The translations under genes and the position numbers were made by a program. Shown here piece by piece: positions 12,665-26,049 of a stretch of DNA of 64,000 bases. A model generated the notes under the pieces. It did no database searches and had not been told where the DNA came from. It was given only the letters and a program-made list of their open reading frames with translations. Every line of letters begins with the position of its first letter. Positions within the stretch are counted from its first letter, which is position 1. The stretch covers positions 41,478,001 to 41,542,000 of the forward strand of contig NC_077222.1 in assembly GCF_024763615.1 (NCBI RefSeq). The letters are read 5' to 3'. The stretch is from Phlebotomus papatasi. Taxonomy: Eukaryota; Arthropoda; Insecta; Diptera; Psychodidae.

Positions 12665-13194
12665 AACGGTAAAAAGATAGAGATTCAGTAGATAGAGATT
12701 TTCTAATGAGAGACAGAGATTAAAGATTTTCGACAGACCCTCCTATAAGACGACTCCATGACTTTTAACATGCCCCTTATTCTCTCCCACCTTCCTCAAG
12801 TGATTCCTCAAAATTGCTTCGTGCGATGTTTTTTTTTTAATTTTCGGATGTTAGATCCAAGCGGACATTTCGTCCATCAACAAAAATACCCGTTGAATCA
12901 ATCCTAATAATAATTGTGAGTACGAGCCCCGCCCGGTGCAAAGATCTGAATGTTTAGAAAAAGACATTTTCACTGTGATATAACGTAATAAAAATGCATC
13001 GCCTCTGCCAAAAAAAAAAAAAAAAAACTCCGGAAGCATGGAAGAAGCATTCACATCACGGGGAAGGCGCTCCTGGGCGGTCTACACATGGACTTAGCGG
13101 ATTCTTCCAACATGGGATACAACAGCAGCAATATAACATGATTACATTGTAACAAGTATTCCGACGCGATTAATAATAATAATAATCCTAATAA

Positions 13195-13520
13195 CGACTT
13201 TTCAAGGTCAAAGGTTAAAAAAGGCCCTAGAGAACATTTTTCTCAACTCTAGAGCCTCTAGAGAACGTTTTGGGCCTATGAAAAAGCTCTTAAAAACGAT
13301 AATGAACCGTTTATGTATCGATAATTAATTTTATTCGAAATTCAAGCTTCTAATTTAAACTCCTAATTTAACCTATTTTAGGCGATCTTTTGAGTGAATT
13401 ATCAATTGGTTCAAAGTGAATCGGTAAAAGGTATATGATGCGAAAGTATTTTTGAGGTATAACATCTAAGTCACGAGTTCGAACATTTCGCAAAGCATGG
13501 GACGCTTTGCCAACCCTTTT
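13195..13520. repeat. Dispersed repeat, copy 2 (inverted)
   Basis: Reverse-orientation relative of 7846-8215. It begins with a phrase like cttttcaaggtcaaaggtta and ends near gtcacgagttcgaaca. The two copies are diverged, so the family is old. Confidence 0.5.
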
Positions 13521-14270
13521 AATTAAAAGTGTTCCCATTTGGAACAAGTTCTAAATTAGGCTATTAATTTCTAACGGTATATTTGGGTCTCACAGAGATA
13601 TTGATATTATGGAAATGATAGATACAAAAGGCACTATATCGAGCCTGATTATCAATTATCAAATTTACAATCTACAATTTTGAGAAGCTTTATTAGGTGT
13701 GAGTCTTACATAATAACACCTATCTTAAGACTTAATGGACATAATAGAACCTTGATCATGATGTACTATAAATTTTATTTACTATTTTAATCTGAGATTC
13801 ATTACAATCTTAGTTTTTATAACATTATGTGCAAGATGAGTCTCTTTGTAATTCCCTCCCAGGTGACGTACAGCACTACAGGTAATGAAGAGACATTTCC
13901 AAACATTCCTAGCAGTTGTTAGGATCTCATTCTCACTTTTTTTCTTTTTCCAAACTTTTTCTAATTTTCCTTGTTTTTGATTAATATTTGACACGTATTT
14001 GGTAGCGAGTTAAACAAAATTTGTTGTGATTTTTTTTTATAAATAAAAGGAACTTTAAATACAGGCTTCTGCACATTGTGAAACATTTACGTTTATGATT
14101 CGGCATTTTGAAGTAAGTCGCTTTTGATTTATTAAAATAATTTGCTCATTTCAAAATGCTAAATTTTGACATTAAATGACAATGCGTATAACAGAATTTA
14201 AAGCACAAAAAGAATTTGGAAAAAAGTATCAAAACCAAATATCTAACGTCTTTGCACGTTACATTTATAA

Positions 14271-14405
14271 TTAACCTTTTATTTACGATTAAAGCACCAG
14301 TATCCCAAATTTTTTTCCTACGACCAAAGTCATGTTTCGCTCTAAAAAGTCAGAAAAAGTTATTTTTACCACCGATTTTGGACTCTTTCATCCTTAAAGA
14401 GTTAA
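14271..14405. repeat. piggyBac-like MITE, short form
   Basis: Bounded by TTAACCTTTT on the left and TCCTTAAAGAGTTAA on the right. The interior shares the phrase cgctctaaaaagt with the copy at 40201-40349. The ends are slightly mutated. Confidence 0.55.
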
Positions 14406-14920
14406 TGAGATTTTCAAGGACATTTAAAATCGGTAATTGTTTAATATTTTGAAGTCATAGTGTAGAAGTCAGTTCTTTTATAAAATGGTAGCTGTCATAA
14501 TTTTTTAAAATTCACGAGTTAATTCCTTTTACTAGAAGGGAATGGAGAGGGGAGAATTCGTGGCGAGAGTCAGGCAGTCTTGGTCGGAGCGTAGAAGAGG
14601 ATGCTTCGGGCTCCGTGCCCTGAGTCTGATAAGGTGGATAATGGCATATCCCAAGGCCCAGGGCAACAATAGTACATGTAAACTTTATTTTTTTTTCTGT
14701 GTATTCTATCCGCGTATCAAAGGAAATATTATCCTTAGAGCTCTTAGACAGGGGTCAAGGATGAGATATGAATCTACTACCCGTTCCCTCATTCAACTAG
14801 ATCTAGTATCTCGTCTGCATGTGCTCATACCGCTCATGCCCTTCCAAGTCCACGTTTAATCACTAACTAACTGTCTCTATTAGCGATCAATCCTAAAGTC
14901 CAGGGGAATCAAACCCTAAG

Positions 14921-15124
14921 ACCGGCTTCAGACTGGAGGTTTAGCCTAGTTCCCGAAGGTCTCAAAAATCTAAATAGTAAGCAATTTCAATGATTTTTCA
15001 AAATCTAATGGATAATTTGCCCTTAATACCCAATTCTAAACAACAATTTCTTAAAAAATCGTGCTTGATAAGGAATTAGAAGAGTTAAGCCAGATGGCTA
15101 AGCCATAGGTCTGAAGCCCGTATA
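14921..15124. repeat. CGGCTTCAGAC-type MITE (reverse copy)
   Basis: A roughly 200 bp unit with termini that read ccggcttcagactggaggtt on the left and ggtctgaagcccgtat on the right. Between them are the diagnostic phrases aatggataatttgccctta and ttaagccagatggctaagcc. Other copies are at 29185-29338, 33130-33350, 33501-33697, 42522-42714 and 42716-42900. Confidence 0.65.
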
Positions 15125-15385
15125 ATGCCCTAGACACACTTACGACTTAAGCCGACAGATGGCTTAACGTAATTATAATCAAAATAATTATAAGACTACC
15201 TGCCCATTAGTTGCTCACTAAGCCGTCTCTCAGCTACCCTAAGGGCTTTGACAGACCTGAAGATTAGCCGAGAGACGGCTTAGCGTAATTATATTAGAAA
15301 TAAAGGTTAAACTACATTTCCATCATTTTCCACTAAGTCGTCTCTAGACTTAAGTCGTAAGTGTGGCTAGGGCATAAGTCTGTAT
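15125..15385. repeat. TGCCCTAGACACAC-type MITE, two adjoining units
   Basis: Two related units abut. The first starts atgccctagacacacttacg and the second ends gtaagtgtggctagggcat. Both hold the palindromic phrases ttaagccgagagacggctta and taagccgtctctcagc. Single copies lie at 29391-29525 and, interrupted, at 39991-40511. Confidence 0.65.
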
Positions 15386-15389
15386 AGGG

Positions 15390-18300
15390 CATAAACCACG
15401 TATGCATACAAGAGGGAACTAGATTGGTATAATGCTATGAAGTTATCCCATCACAACAAAGTTGCATAGAAGTATTTACCGCTTATTTTTGTCTCATAAA
15501 CTATATGTTAATTTTATTTTTGTACTACTATAGATATTTTAAGGATTCAGTTAAAATTCATACATTTAAGGCTAAAAAGAACGGTTGGTGCAAATTTAAA
15601 CAAAAGAAAAAACAAACCAGATTTCAGCTGGAGACAAAAGAAAGTGGGAAAGAGAAAGAAACCATCACACAATAAAATCATAATTTCACAAAACCTAATA
15701 ACATATTTTTTACATTAGAGTAAGGCAAAGCTTAATTTTAAGGATTAGTATTACATAGTTTAAGGGTGGGAGCAAAACTCTTAATGTTTGGTTTGTGTTC
15801 AGCGATTTTAAACACTTTTTGTTAGACATTTTTGAGTTTATCCGTTCAAAATGTCGAAAAGTTTGATAAACTTTTTGAAACGCACATAAGAGTGAACGAC
15901 ATTACTATAAGTAGATTTCACTAACTTTCACTGAAATGTCAAAAATATGTTTACAAAGCAAAAGTGATTGTACGTTGGGCATTACATAATCTACGTAGCG
16001 TATCATCTTCAATATATGATAATCGAATTTTATTTCGATTTTAAAATATTCCCAAACCTATATTTTTCGATTTTGATCTTAATCTGGAGCTAAGAAATGA
16101 GATCATATTATGTGCAATTATTTTAAAAGGTCTGAATTGGTCATTTTCTAAGATTATCAGGGTCTAGATAAATATGCACTGGTGGCAGAAATAAAGAAAA
16201 AAATATTGGAATAAAATACCAATGTATTTTTTCAGTGTAAAGTGGATATATTTTGCGATATTTAAAGTGCAACAATCTAATGCACAAATTATAGTCTAAC
16301 AAAACTATCTACAACATTAAAATGGCTAATTAGTCGTTCAAATGCTTTTACAAAAAAGTTCCTAAGTGCTCACAGGTTCATTTATTTGGACAGGTAACGT
16401 CAGCAATCATGCATAATTTTAATTGCTTAAGTACATCATGTTAATCGAGCTTTTAGCCGCAAAAATTTACTAAAATTTTGTGTTTGTGTGTGTGTGTTAA
16501 AAACGGGGCCTGACATATTATGCAAACAAAAATTCACTTATGAAAACACATCCAAGGTCTTGGCAGAATTTTTTTTTTGACTGTGCTTTGTAACCCAATA
16601 GTTCGCAGAAATTTTTATCACTGAAGTACGGCAATTTCCAAAATGATTGAAGAAAGTTCTGAAACAGTTTTATTTAGTGGCGGATGTAGGACATTTCTTC
16701 TCTTGATATAACTGGGCTTGACTGTTGGGTTGACGCTTGATCTAAAATGCAAAGTAAATGCAGCGCAGTGTGAATCCGCTTTCCTAACAGTGGAAAATTT
16801 GGTAAAATTCGTACAAATTTTAGTATAGATACTGGTTTCGAAAACAGCTCTAATTTATTCTATGCCATTCAAAATTTCACCACATTTGATCACGTGAATT
16901 GAAGGATTAATATGCGTTTGGCATTAAGAATGGGAGCAAATGTTCCTCTTGGTAATTTTAAGCAAATTTAAACTACATGATGACAATGTATCATACCATC
17001 TTCTTGCATGGAGTTTCCTTACGACACAGATTAATTCTTAAATATACAATTGTGAACCAAAATACTTGATGAATAGTTAATGGAGATATGCAGTGGAAAC
17101 AAATAAGTGATACATGGTGAAATCCAACAGGGATTTATAATTTTTTTCTCCATTTGATGAGGCAAATGTTTAGAATAACAGCAAGAAGCAACGGCCACTG
17201 TCAAATGATGGTGAGATTTATTTCCATGGAGGCGGTTTTTGAGTACAAGTCGTAAATGGTGAAAATGTTTAGATGCAACAAGTTGCTTGGATGATTGAAA
17301 ATAAAATAGATGAGAATGTAATACTCCTCCGAAGAGTGTCCGGTATGGTGAGTTCCGCAGTGGCGGAAGATCAAGTGGTAGAGGGCAGGTATGGAGATTC
17401 ACGGCTTGCAGATGAAATCTCTCCCGTGTTTCTTGCAACTCTTAACGGAACACAGTGGAAGAACAGTTAAATTGAAAAGGCGCGCGCCAACCATCGTTCT
17501 TAGTCCATGCTCCAAAGTGGATGATGGAGAAGAGATTGGTAATTTGTCTCTTGAGCGGGTTTTCTTGCCCAAGAAATGCCCAACATTATATGATGGCACT
17601 GCGCGGCGTGGAGGGTGATCGTAAAGTAGCTGGGAAAAAGACCTCCTGGTTGGGATGCATATAAGGGGGCCCATAGTATAACGTATTAGATCTTCTACCG
17701 CACATAACTTTAATGGCTTATTATACACTAGTAAGAGAGAGAGGAAATTTTTAACCAGGAGGATAGAAGATTTTTGCCAAACTTGTTTCGCACAAAACAG
17801 TTGGTCATAGCCTCAAGCGATCGTAAGTTGATCTTTTTTCCCATTCAATATACTATCTTTATTATTGTAATTGTATGAAAGGGGACAACAAGGGGAGAGA
17901 GATACACCGTGATTTTACAATCTTAACGCATCACCTCAATCTTCAATTCGACATAGTTCAAATTGGGCTACTTAAAAAAAATACGATTCGCATACGGGCC
18001 TAACTCATCATTCTGAACATGATCATCTAATATTTTTATTACTATTACTAATAGTCGTATTGAGAATTCCGATTCATCCATTCAACATTCCTTCAATTGG
18101 AATTATTAAATTTACTCATTTGGATTTCCTGCACTCAACCGTAGATACAAGATAAATCGCTCATCAGCCCTTATATAATTACATTATGTCATAAAAACGA
18201 CTATCTAGGTGCATTTTGAAATACTGGAAAGCTATTTAATATTGTCCTGTTGGATTTAAATCTGGAGCTTTTGTGTCTAAAACTTCGTCCATTAAGTTAC

Positions 18301-18400
18301 AGTGGTTGGAAAAATTGTCCGAATGTTTTACAATTCTCTATGAGAGATTGAAACGATTTAACACATTTTCCACTACAGTCTAGGTTCATATTTTGGGCAA
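15390..18400. other. No gene supported
   Basis: Mostly AT-rich. A decayed relative of the 2016-2147 MITE lies near 15780-15985 and a short GT run near 16480. Overlapping frames up to 135 codons occur at 17031-17728 on both strands, but their sequence is rich in His, Ser and Leu without recognisable domains, and they overlap one another. They are more likely chance frames in a less AT-rich patch. Confidence 0.35.
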
Positions 18401-18419
18401 GAGCATTTTTTAGTAAAAT

Positions 18420-19915
18420 ATTCTACTTTGGTCAGTAAAAAACTGTCAAGTAAGATGACATTTAGTTTGCTCTTTGGAAACAATATTTGACTATTATCAT
18501 TTACTGAAAATGCAATATTTAACATTAACACATAATGATCAATAGAAATTCAATTTGGTCAGTAATATTTCCGGCACACCTTCTAGGTCAGGAAGATTAC
18601 ATAAAGCCAAAATTCGCATCCCTTTTTTCTTAAAAGTTCTGCATTATGTCTGTGTTACTTTTTCATACTCTTTTTGCACATCACACCAAATTAAATTCAA
18701 TTCAGCCCAATTTTGTGTTCGAAAGAATGGGATACACTTATGCAAATCTTTTGAGAAAGAAAGAGACGGAAAATTTGATTTCATAAATTTCTACCGACCT
18801 AAAAGCTGTGTCGAAGGCATAAAAAAATCTACTTTAGCAAGTAAAAAACACATCGATTTTGGTCAGTAGAAGTTCAAAGTTGATTATCAAAAGTACCAAA
18901 CTTGGTCAGTAAAATTGCAAATTCAGTAATGGCTCCGGCACACCTTTTAGATTAGGAAAATTTCATGGAATCGAAATTCACTTCCCTTTCTTTTCCAAAA
19001 GTATTTCACATATTTGGCCTACTCTTCTGCATTCTTCTTATTTTTTTTAACGTCATGACGAAATCAATTTAGTTCAATTCAATTTTAAGTGCACAGGAAT
19101 TCAACAGACATATGCAAAATGTTTGAGGGATAAAGCATTTTTGATATGTGAAATAGACAATTTGGCCAATAAAAAAAATCAAAATAGTCAGTTGTTATGT
19201 CATAATGAGCAGTAAAAAATCAGTTTTGACAGTAAATAAATCAGATTTTCAGTAGAAAATCAATTTTAATTAATAGAAAATAGAATATAATTATGAAAAA
19301 AATCAAATTTGTCTAGTAAAAAGTCAATTTTGGGCAGTAAAAATATTCAATTTTAGGCAGTAAAAAATCTATGTTGATCGATATAAAATAGAATTCGATC
19401 ACTAAAACAGTCGAATTTGGTCAATCATTCAGAGATCTATCGCCTAAAAATGAAGCAATGAGCTTTCGTGGTCAATTAGTAATTGAAACCTTTCAGACAT
19501 TTGCCGTTCCTTTCCTATTATCGCCACACATTTTTTGGCAAAATTTGTTTTGCTAACAATTCACTAAGAACCACTAAAATATCCAAGAAATATCCCTCCT
19601 TGGTAACCCACTACATATTTATTCGCCATTGCTTACAGTTTATTAATTGTCAGACACCTCAACGGCAATTCACCGTCAGGGTGCCACATGCAAATCTGAT
19701 CTGCATTTTTTAGTGAAATTGAATAGTCGAAATTCATGGACCTAATTTGTCACAACAAATTAAACTTGGATCTGTGCGACAGTGCGAAAGAGTGAAATAG
19801 AAATATACAACATGTTTCAGAAAGAAAGAGATGGAAATTTCGATCGCGTGAAATTCTCTCGATCTAAAAGGTATGCCGAGGGCATTAGCAGTAAAAAAAA
19901 ATCCTCTTTTAGCAG
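18420..19915. repeat. GTCAGTAAAA-type repeat cluster
   Basis: Irregular tandem copies of a 20-30 base unit centred on tttggtcagtaaaaaatc recur across 18430-18560, 18840-18930 and 19150-19430. Longer modules also recur: ccggcacaccttctaggtca (18570) pairs with ccggcacaccttttagatta (18930), and the gaaagaaagagacggaaa phrase at 18755 recurs near 19822. A further small cluster lies at 43830-43900. It may be a decayed element with internal minisatellite. Confidence 0.5.
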
Positions 19916-20649
19916 ATCAGCTAATCTGGTACTTGGATAAAGTGTTTCTGAAAAAAATTAAATTTTCGGTCATTTTTTTTTCAACAAATAATTAGAATGG
20001 ATAACCCGAATGATGCCACTCACTACCCCATTTGATGCCACCATGAATAAATGGGTATGTCTAATTAAGACTAATTAAGTTATCAGCGCCGGTCCCCGTT
20101 CAAAAAATTACGATATAATTGAAACAATTTTGCTAGCCACTGTATTTAGTTGTCTCCTTTTGATATCGTGTATGTGGTATCACGTGATTGAAGATGTATA
20201 ACAAATATTTTGCAATATTGAAATTATCGTGATCTCTCCCTGATGATCATTAATGAATCAGCAATAAAACCAGTACGATCGAACGTCCTTACATCCGATC
20301 ACCCTCTTTCATAGTCTACTTCCTCTTTTGTCGTACTGACTTTGAGAAGACGAAAAAAAAGCTTTTCCAACAATCGTAACAATAATATAGATGACTTATT
20401 GATCGTCTCAATAGTGTTCAGAAGACATGTGAATGTGTATATGCTTGAACGAACAGTAAGCCAAAAGACGATCATATAGCATACAAATTGCCGTATTGCT
20501 TCAACATAACTGATAATACTTGGATTGATAGATAAAAACCTATTGGTTTCTTATTGGTTGAAATAAGCTTGGCGGTTTGCGAGATGGGAATTGCAAAAGG
20601 GAAGGTTGGAGAGGTATAGCTGTAACAAAACAACTAAGAGAAAAAAAAC

Positions 20650-22400
20650 AGCAGAACTGTTGATCGCGATCTTGTGCCCAAAGCTCAATGGCTAAAGGCG
20701 AAAAAAATGGCCAAAATTTTGTCGATTGCTCAATGGATCGCAGAATTTATATTGCATGAAATTATTATTTCGCAACACATACTAGCAAAGGAGCTTGCCT
20801 ATACAATTGGGCATTGTCTCTAAATTAGTAGTAGTGCGTAGCCCGTAGGTACAAACGCCGCGATCACTGATCATGATCGCGAAGTTCTCCGCAAATGCCA
20901 ACGCGAACGTGCGGCTGTGTTTTGCGAATTTGCTCCCATGTGAGAATGTATTTTTGTGGGTAATAGAGTGAGTGAGATGGCAAAGATCGTCTCTCTTTGC
21001 TGAGGGTCTTTTTGAGCATTAGGTTTGAGATCATATGTACGTGTGTGGTGCTATTTTTTCGCCGATCGCGATTCTTGCGCGAAATACGCCAAGTGTGTGC
21101 GCGAGGAAATTTTTGCAAGAATGTGTGCGAATCTCGGCTAAACACGTATGCGAATATTATTTTGGAAGTCTGTCGTTTCAATTCTGCGTTGAGTCAATTG
21201 AGTCTATCGCGAACCACCATTCACTTGACTTGTGTCTTGTAGGACGACGTTTGGGACAGAAAATCCCAATATAGTGTGAAATAATGTTTCGTTCGTGTAA
21301 CTCTATTTACATCCATAGATACTGTAGTTATTGCTTTTAAGAATTTTTTTTTGTTTTTTTTCGTTCAGAATTTGGAGTTGTACCTTGAGTTTTGGTTATT
21401 TTTTCGTCGTCATTTTGGATTGTCTTTCCCTATTTCCTGGCTAATGTCTATTTTATAAATTCATCTGTGTGAAAAAAATTTTAAATTAAAACTTAATCAC
21501 TCGGTGTACTTTAATTTTTCACTTTTTCTTTTCTATCCCCCAAAATAAAAACAAAAAAAAAGTACCACGCAAGAAGTGCCCCCTGTCTTTCATCTGGAAA
21601 ATTTTCAATTAGCAAAAGAGATAGACAGAGGGGAGGTGGGGAGCGAAAGAGTGAGATAGGGAACTTGTGTGGAGAGTAGTTGGCAAAAATTGAATGTGAT
21701 CAGTGACGATGATGTAAGGAGGATCGCACAGAAAAATTGTGCGAGTAAATATATATATATAAATTTAAATTGATCAATTTTGAGCAAAGTGATCGTAACA
21801 ATTTATAAAGAAAAAAGTGACGTGATCGTGTGCAATACAAGCTTCCAACAAATTTTGAGGGCGTCTCAGTCATTTGCAAAATTGCCAAATTCCAAGTCTA
21901 ACTGTGTGAGTATATCCCATCTTGTATATGTGTGTTGAAATTGTGTGTGTATGTGTGTTTTGGGATTTTTTTTCCTCAGCAATTGACTAGCTTTTTCGGC
22001 TATTTTCAATTTTTCGAATTATATTATTTGGGCATGATCGCGTGTGCGTGATCGTGTGATAAAATTTTCAAGTCACAAGTGTTGAGCGATCTTTGAATGT
22101 ATGCGTGAAGATTGTCCACAAAATGTTCATACAAAATCGCGATCGAGTGCGATCGAGTAGGGAAAAAACGCCGATTATACCGCACTTAAGCTATCGACTA
22201 AGGCAACCTATTACTGCCAATATGGACTTGGGAGGAGAGGCTTTACTCAGTTTTGAAATTTTTGCAAATGTGGTTATTGAGAGTTTCGCGATCCGCGAGA
22301 GGAATTTTTATCATCATCTTTGATCGTCAATGTGTGGCACACAATAAAATTTATAGGTACACATTTTATAATATACAACAGTCCAGCAGATCCAATGTTA

Positions 22401-22444
<44 letters not shown>

Positions 22445-22950
22445 AATTGAAGGTGGGTCTAATAACGGGTTTCGATCGAGCTTTGAAAATCTTTTGTCCG
22501 TGTGGTTTTGCTCGCAAAATTGAATATTATATATTTATTAACAGATCTCCAACCACATTTTAAGATTCTACGATTGTGTGCAAGGGATAAAATGTATATG
22601 GTGGCCTTTATAGTGAGATATAGAGAGAGAGAAGTAAATATAAAAAAAAGAAGAAGAAAAAAATTGCGAGATCTCATGAAAATTTGAAATGATCACCAGA
22701 GGCGTTGAATAAAAATAAATTTTTTCTTCCCAAAAATCACTATCAAGCATGATGATCGTATGATGATCGGTAATCGAGAGGGTTGAAGAAGGGAAAGATC
22801 GCGCCGAGTGAAAGGAATTTGGCGAGAAAGATCACGCATTTAGCGAAAAGACCATCGTGAATTGCGATTATTTATTGGATGTGGGTGTAAAACGTCTTGG
22901 CGAAGACGTTTAAAAAAGAGAAGTAAAGATCACTGAAGAAATAAAGGAGA
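20650..22950. promoter_or_regulatory. GATCG-dense domain; candidate promoter or untranslated exon region
   Basis: The words GATCG, GCGATCG and GTGATCG recur about 20 times over 2.3 kb, for example at 20665, 20875, 21065, 21790, 21823, 22036-22060, 22137-22155, 22475 and 22755-22800. They are much rarer elsewhere in the window. The local base composition is also less AT-biased, with GT-rich tracts near 21905-21960. No credible protein frame is present. Such clusters can mark promoters, 5' UTR exons or architectural-protein binding. In the context of fru, which in Drosophila has several far-upstream promoters, a 5' non-coding exon is plausible but unproven. Confidence 0.35.
22404..22442. repeat. 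(TA)n microsatellite
   Basis: About 19 uninterrupted AT dinucleotides. A shorter, interrupted AT run lies at 6291-6320. Confidence 0.9.
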
Positions 22951-24734
22951 AGTTACGAAGTGAGGAGCAAAGAAATAAAATTAAAATAAAAAAAAAATAA
23001 CACGAGATGACGATTGTAGGTACTAGTACAGAAAATTTTTCAGTGTATAAATGGGAAGACAGATCACGTATAATATTTGCCTTTTTCCATCTATGTGTTT
23101 GGTGGGACGGAGAATGTATGAACGCGCGCGACTCACCTTTTCAGGGTCAAATTGTTATTAAAAGCACAAATTGGAAATTTTTGGACTATTTGTGAAAAAG
23201 GTATATAGTAAGGCCATGTAACTCCGACGATTGCAAAACTCGGACGCCGCGACCGATTTAACTCCGATACATCCACTTAAAATATAATTTATATTTTTAT
23301 TTCTGTAATTAATTACTGAAGTATCATATTATAACTATTCTACTTTAAGAAAAACCAAAAATTATATTTTTATCGGTTTAATAAGTGGGTAAGAGAAATA
23401 TTTTTTAAGCTCGGGTCAGCTGGGTTGTGTACTAAAAATTTAATTTCTGAGAAAATTTTGCTGTTGACAGCTCGTCGCTGGAAAAAGTTTAGTGTTTTTT
23501 CTATATAATAAAACATTATTTGCAATCAAAATTATTAATAAAAGTTAGTGTAGTTATTGATCTACAAGGTGAGTAAGAGTTTATTGATAATATAAATAAT
23601 TCATACAGAAATAAGTGATTTTTGTGAATGTTTACATTTCGATGTATGTCGGATGCGGTGAAAGTCAATGTTTTGGTTCAGAATTTGCATTGTTCAGGAC
23701 TCTTTTTCTGTTTCAGATGCCAAAGGGAACAAAAGAAAAGACCTATAAGGACAAGCCCGACTCTAAGGAAGGTATTAGGAATGCCTTGCAGTGTGTACGA
23801 GATGGTTCTACCATAGCATATGCATCCAAAATATTTAATGTCCCAAGAACAACACTGCACAACAAATTGACCGGCAAATACCCAGAGGAGTGCCCCAATG
23901 GCAGGCCAACAATTCTTTCAAAAGAACAGGAAAAAGAACTTGTCAAATGGATCCTGGGATGTGCGGATGGCTGGCATCCCATCGGGAAGGAACAAGTTCT
24001 GGACAGCGTTAAACTCATCTGTGAGGTCTACAAAATTCCAAACCATTTTACAGCTGGAAGACCCGGAGACGTTTAGTTCAGGAATTTTCTTAAGCGTCAT
24101 CCAGAGCTCAGCATGCGCAAGCCAAAATCCTTCTCATTGGAAAGAGCTACTGTTACTGCTGAAGACCTCACGGAATGGTTTCAGAATTGTCTTGGGTATT
24201 TCACAGAACACAACCTTCTGAGCATTTCACCAGACCGTGTTTTTAATTGCGACGAAAGTGCCTTCTTTTTGACACCGGAAGATGGAAATGTCCTGTCCAG
24301 GAGAGGTTCACGTGTAGTTCCATCTCTTAAAAATTCAGGACCGAAGCAATGTATCACAGTACTCCTCAGGGTGTCAGCTACTGGCGAACTTGCTCCTCCA
24401 ATGGCTGTTCATAAAACTGACATTACTCCAAAAATTGCCATTCACAACGCAGAAGGATGGAAAATGGGAACGTCACCACAGAGTAGAGATGTGCGCCAAG
24501 CCGATTTTAGCCGCTCGGCGCGAGCCGCCGCGATTTTTGCTTAGCCGCCGCCGCCAAAAATTTTTAATGCGCGCCGCGGCGAATTTTGTTTATATTTCAA
24601 TTCAATTAAGTAATTTTTCTGACAATAACCATAATAAACAATTTTCATTCTTATGAAAAAAATGTATAGTTAGGATAGTTAGTAATTATACTATCTATTG
24701 TCAAGAAGCTTTTGCTTAAAAAAATTTGGATATA

Positions 24735-25644
24735 AGGTAAAGTATCCTGGAGTCGATCGCCTCTCGAGTAGACCACCCTGGGGTCCTCAAGTCGACCGGT
24801 GGAAATATTTATTTAATTTATTTGCATTTACAATAATATTTAGCGAATGATTTAACATCATAGGGCCAATTATTTCATAATTAATTCAAATCAGTGAAAA
24901 TATCATAGAAATTGACCATAAAACCCTGAAAAAAATCATAAAAATACGGAGCGTTAAAGTATTTCTTAAAAAAAAAATCGCAATTTTTCATCAAATTATG
25001 GCATACTTTTTGATATTCTTGACTTTTTTCTTAAGGAATTATTTCAATTATTACCCTTACAGATTACTGGAGAATTCAAATTGTTACTTGTGCAAAAATT
25101 TTACTTCCATGACTAAGTTGAAGATTAATTTTATATATTAAAATTGAAAGTGCATTTCAAATAAATTGTTCCTCAATTCGACCGGTCGACGAATCATAGC
25201 AAGTGAAGCTTTTTTCACTTGAACGTTGTTCTATACTTCCGAATGAATTCATAAAAGTGAGTTTCCCTATTTATTTTATTGATTAACTAAATTTTAAGTG
25301 CTATTCATGATGTATTAAACAAGCCAAAGTTAAATCAGTGACTTTTTAGTTTTGTGATTTGTTTAATTTTAAGAAAAATTGGTGGTCGAGTAGAGGAACC
25401 CCAGGCGGTCGAGGAGGAATACTGATATTGAAGTGGTCGAGTAGAGGAACACTTCGCACTTTTAAAACATTTTAACTTTTCCTAATGTAAAATTATATTA
25501 TGACTAAATGAAGTTAACAATTAGATAAGAATCTATTCTATAGTTTTAGGCAAAAACCCTATCAAAAAACACAAATTATAACTGTTTTTTCATAATTTTT
25601 TCACAAAATCTATCCTTAAGTGGTCGACATAGGATACTTTACCT
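24735..25644. mobile_element. TIR element nested inside the hAT element
   Basis: Left end AGGTAAAGTATCCTGGAGTC and right end GACATAGGATACTTTACCT are imperfect inverted copies with TA on both sides. Subterminal phrases gtcgagtagaggaac and gtcgagtagaccac recur inside. It is 910 bp and has no coding frame. Confidence 0.75.
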
Positions 25645-26049
25645 TATTATAAAAAATAATAATAATAAAAATCATTCATCAATGCGGTAGTTTGAAAATT
25701 ATTCACTTTTGTGCTGCAATATTTACTAAATAGCAAATGGCTGAACATTTGCAAAAATATTATGGATTCCTACAACTTTTTACTTTACGATTACGTATAA
25801 ACATTAAAAAAAATAACTTTAGTATGAGCTCTTTCTTGTATTGATACTGTACAAACGAGCAGTAAAACATCAAGTTTGAGAAGTGACTAAATTTACAACT
25901 TTTAAAAGCAGTAGAATTTTCATGAAAGTTTCGATCTTTATGGATAGAAAAATTAAATCCATTTTTGGAAATATTTGTATTTTTTACTTATCAAATTTAA
26001 TTTTTTGCTGACCAAATAATTTTAATAGTAATAGTAATATTATTAGTAA

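Noticed and set aside
12865..12885. Phrase like the Tra/Tra2 13-base repeat (atcaaca), also seen near 36355 and 58760
   Set aside because: Each is a lone partial match; the sex-specific exon should have a cluster of close matches. Several other hits fall inside MITEs.
14542..14859. 105-codon frame starting MERGEF
   Set aside because: No domain, and the second half becomes AT-rich non-coding text; no supporting splice or polyadenylation context.
17031..17728. Overlapping frames of up to 135 codons on both strands
   Set aside because: No domain, no splice or start context and mutual overlap; composition fits chance frames in a less AT-rich patch.
20864..21274. Frames of 79-105 codons in the GATCG-dense region
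   Set aside because: Three overlapping frames on both strands with unrelated, domain-free sequences; better explained by local base composition.
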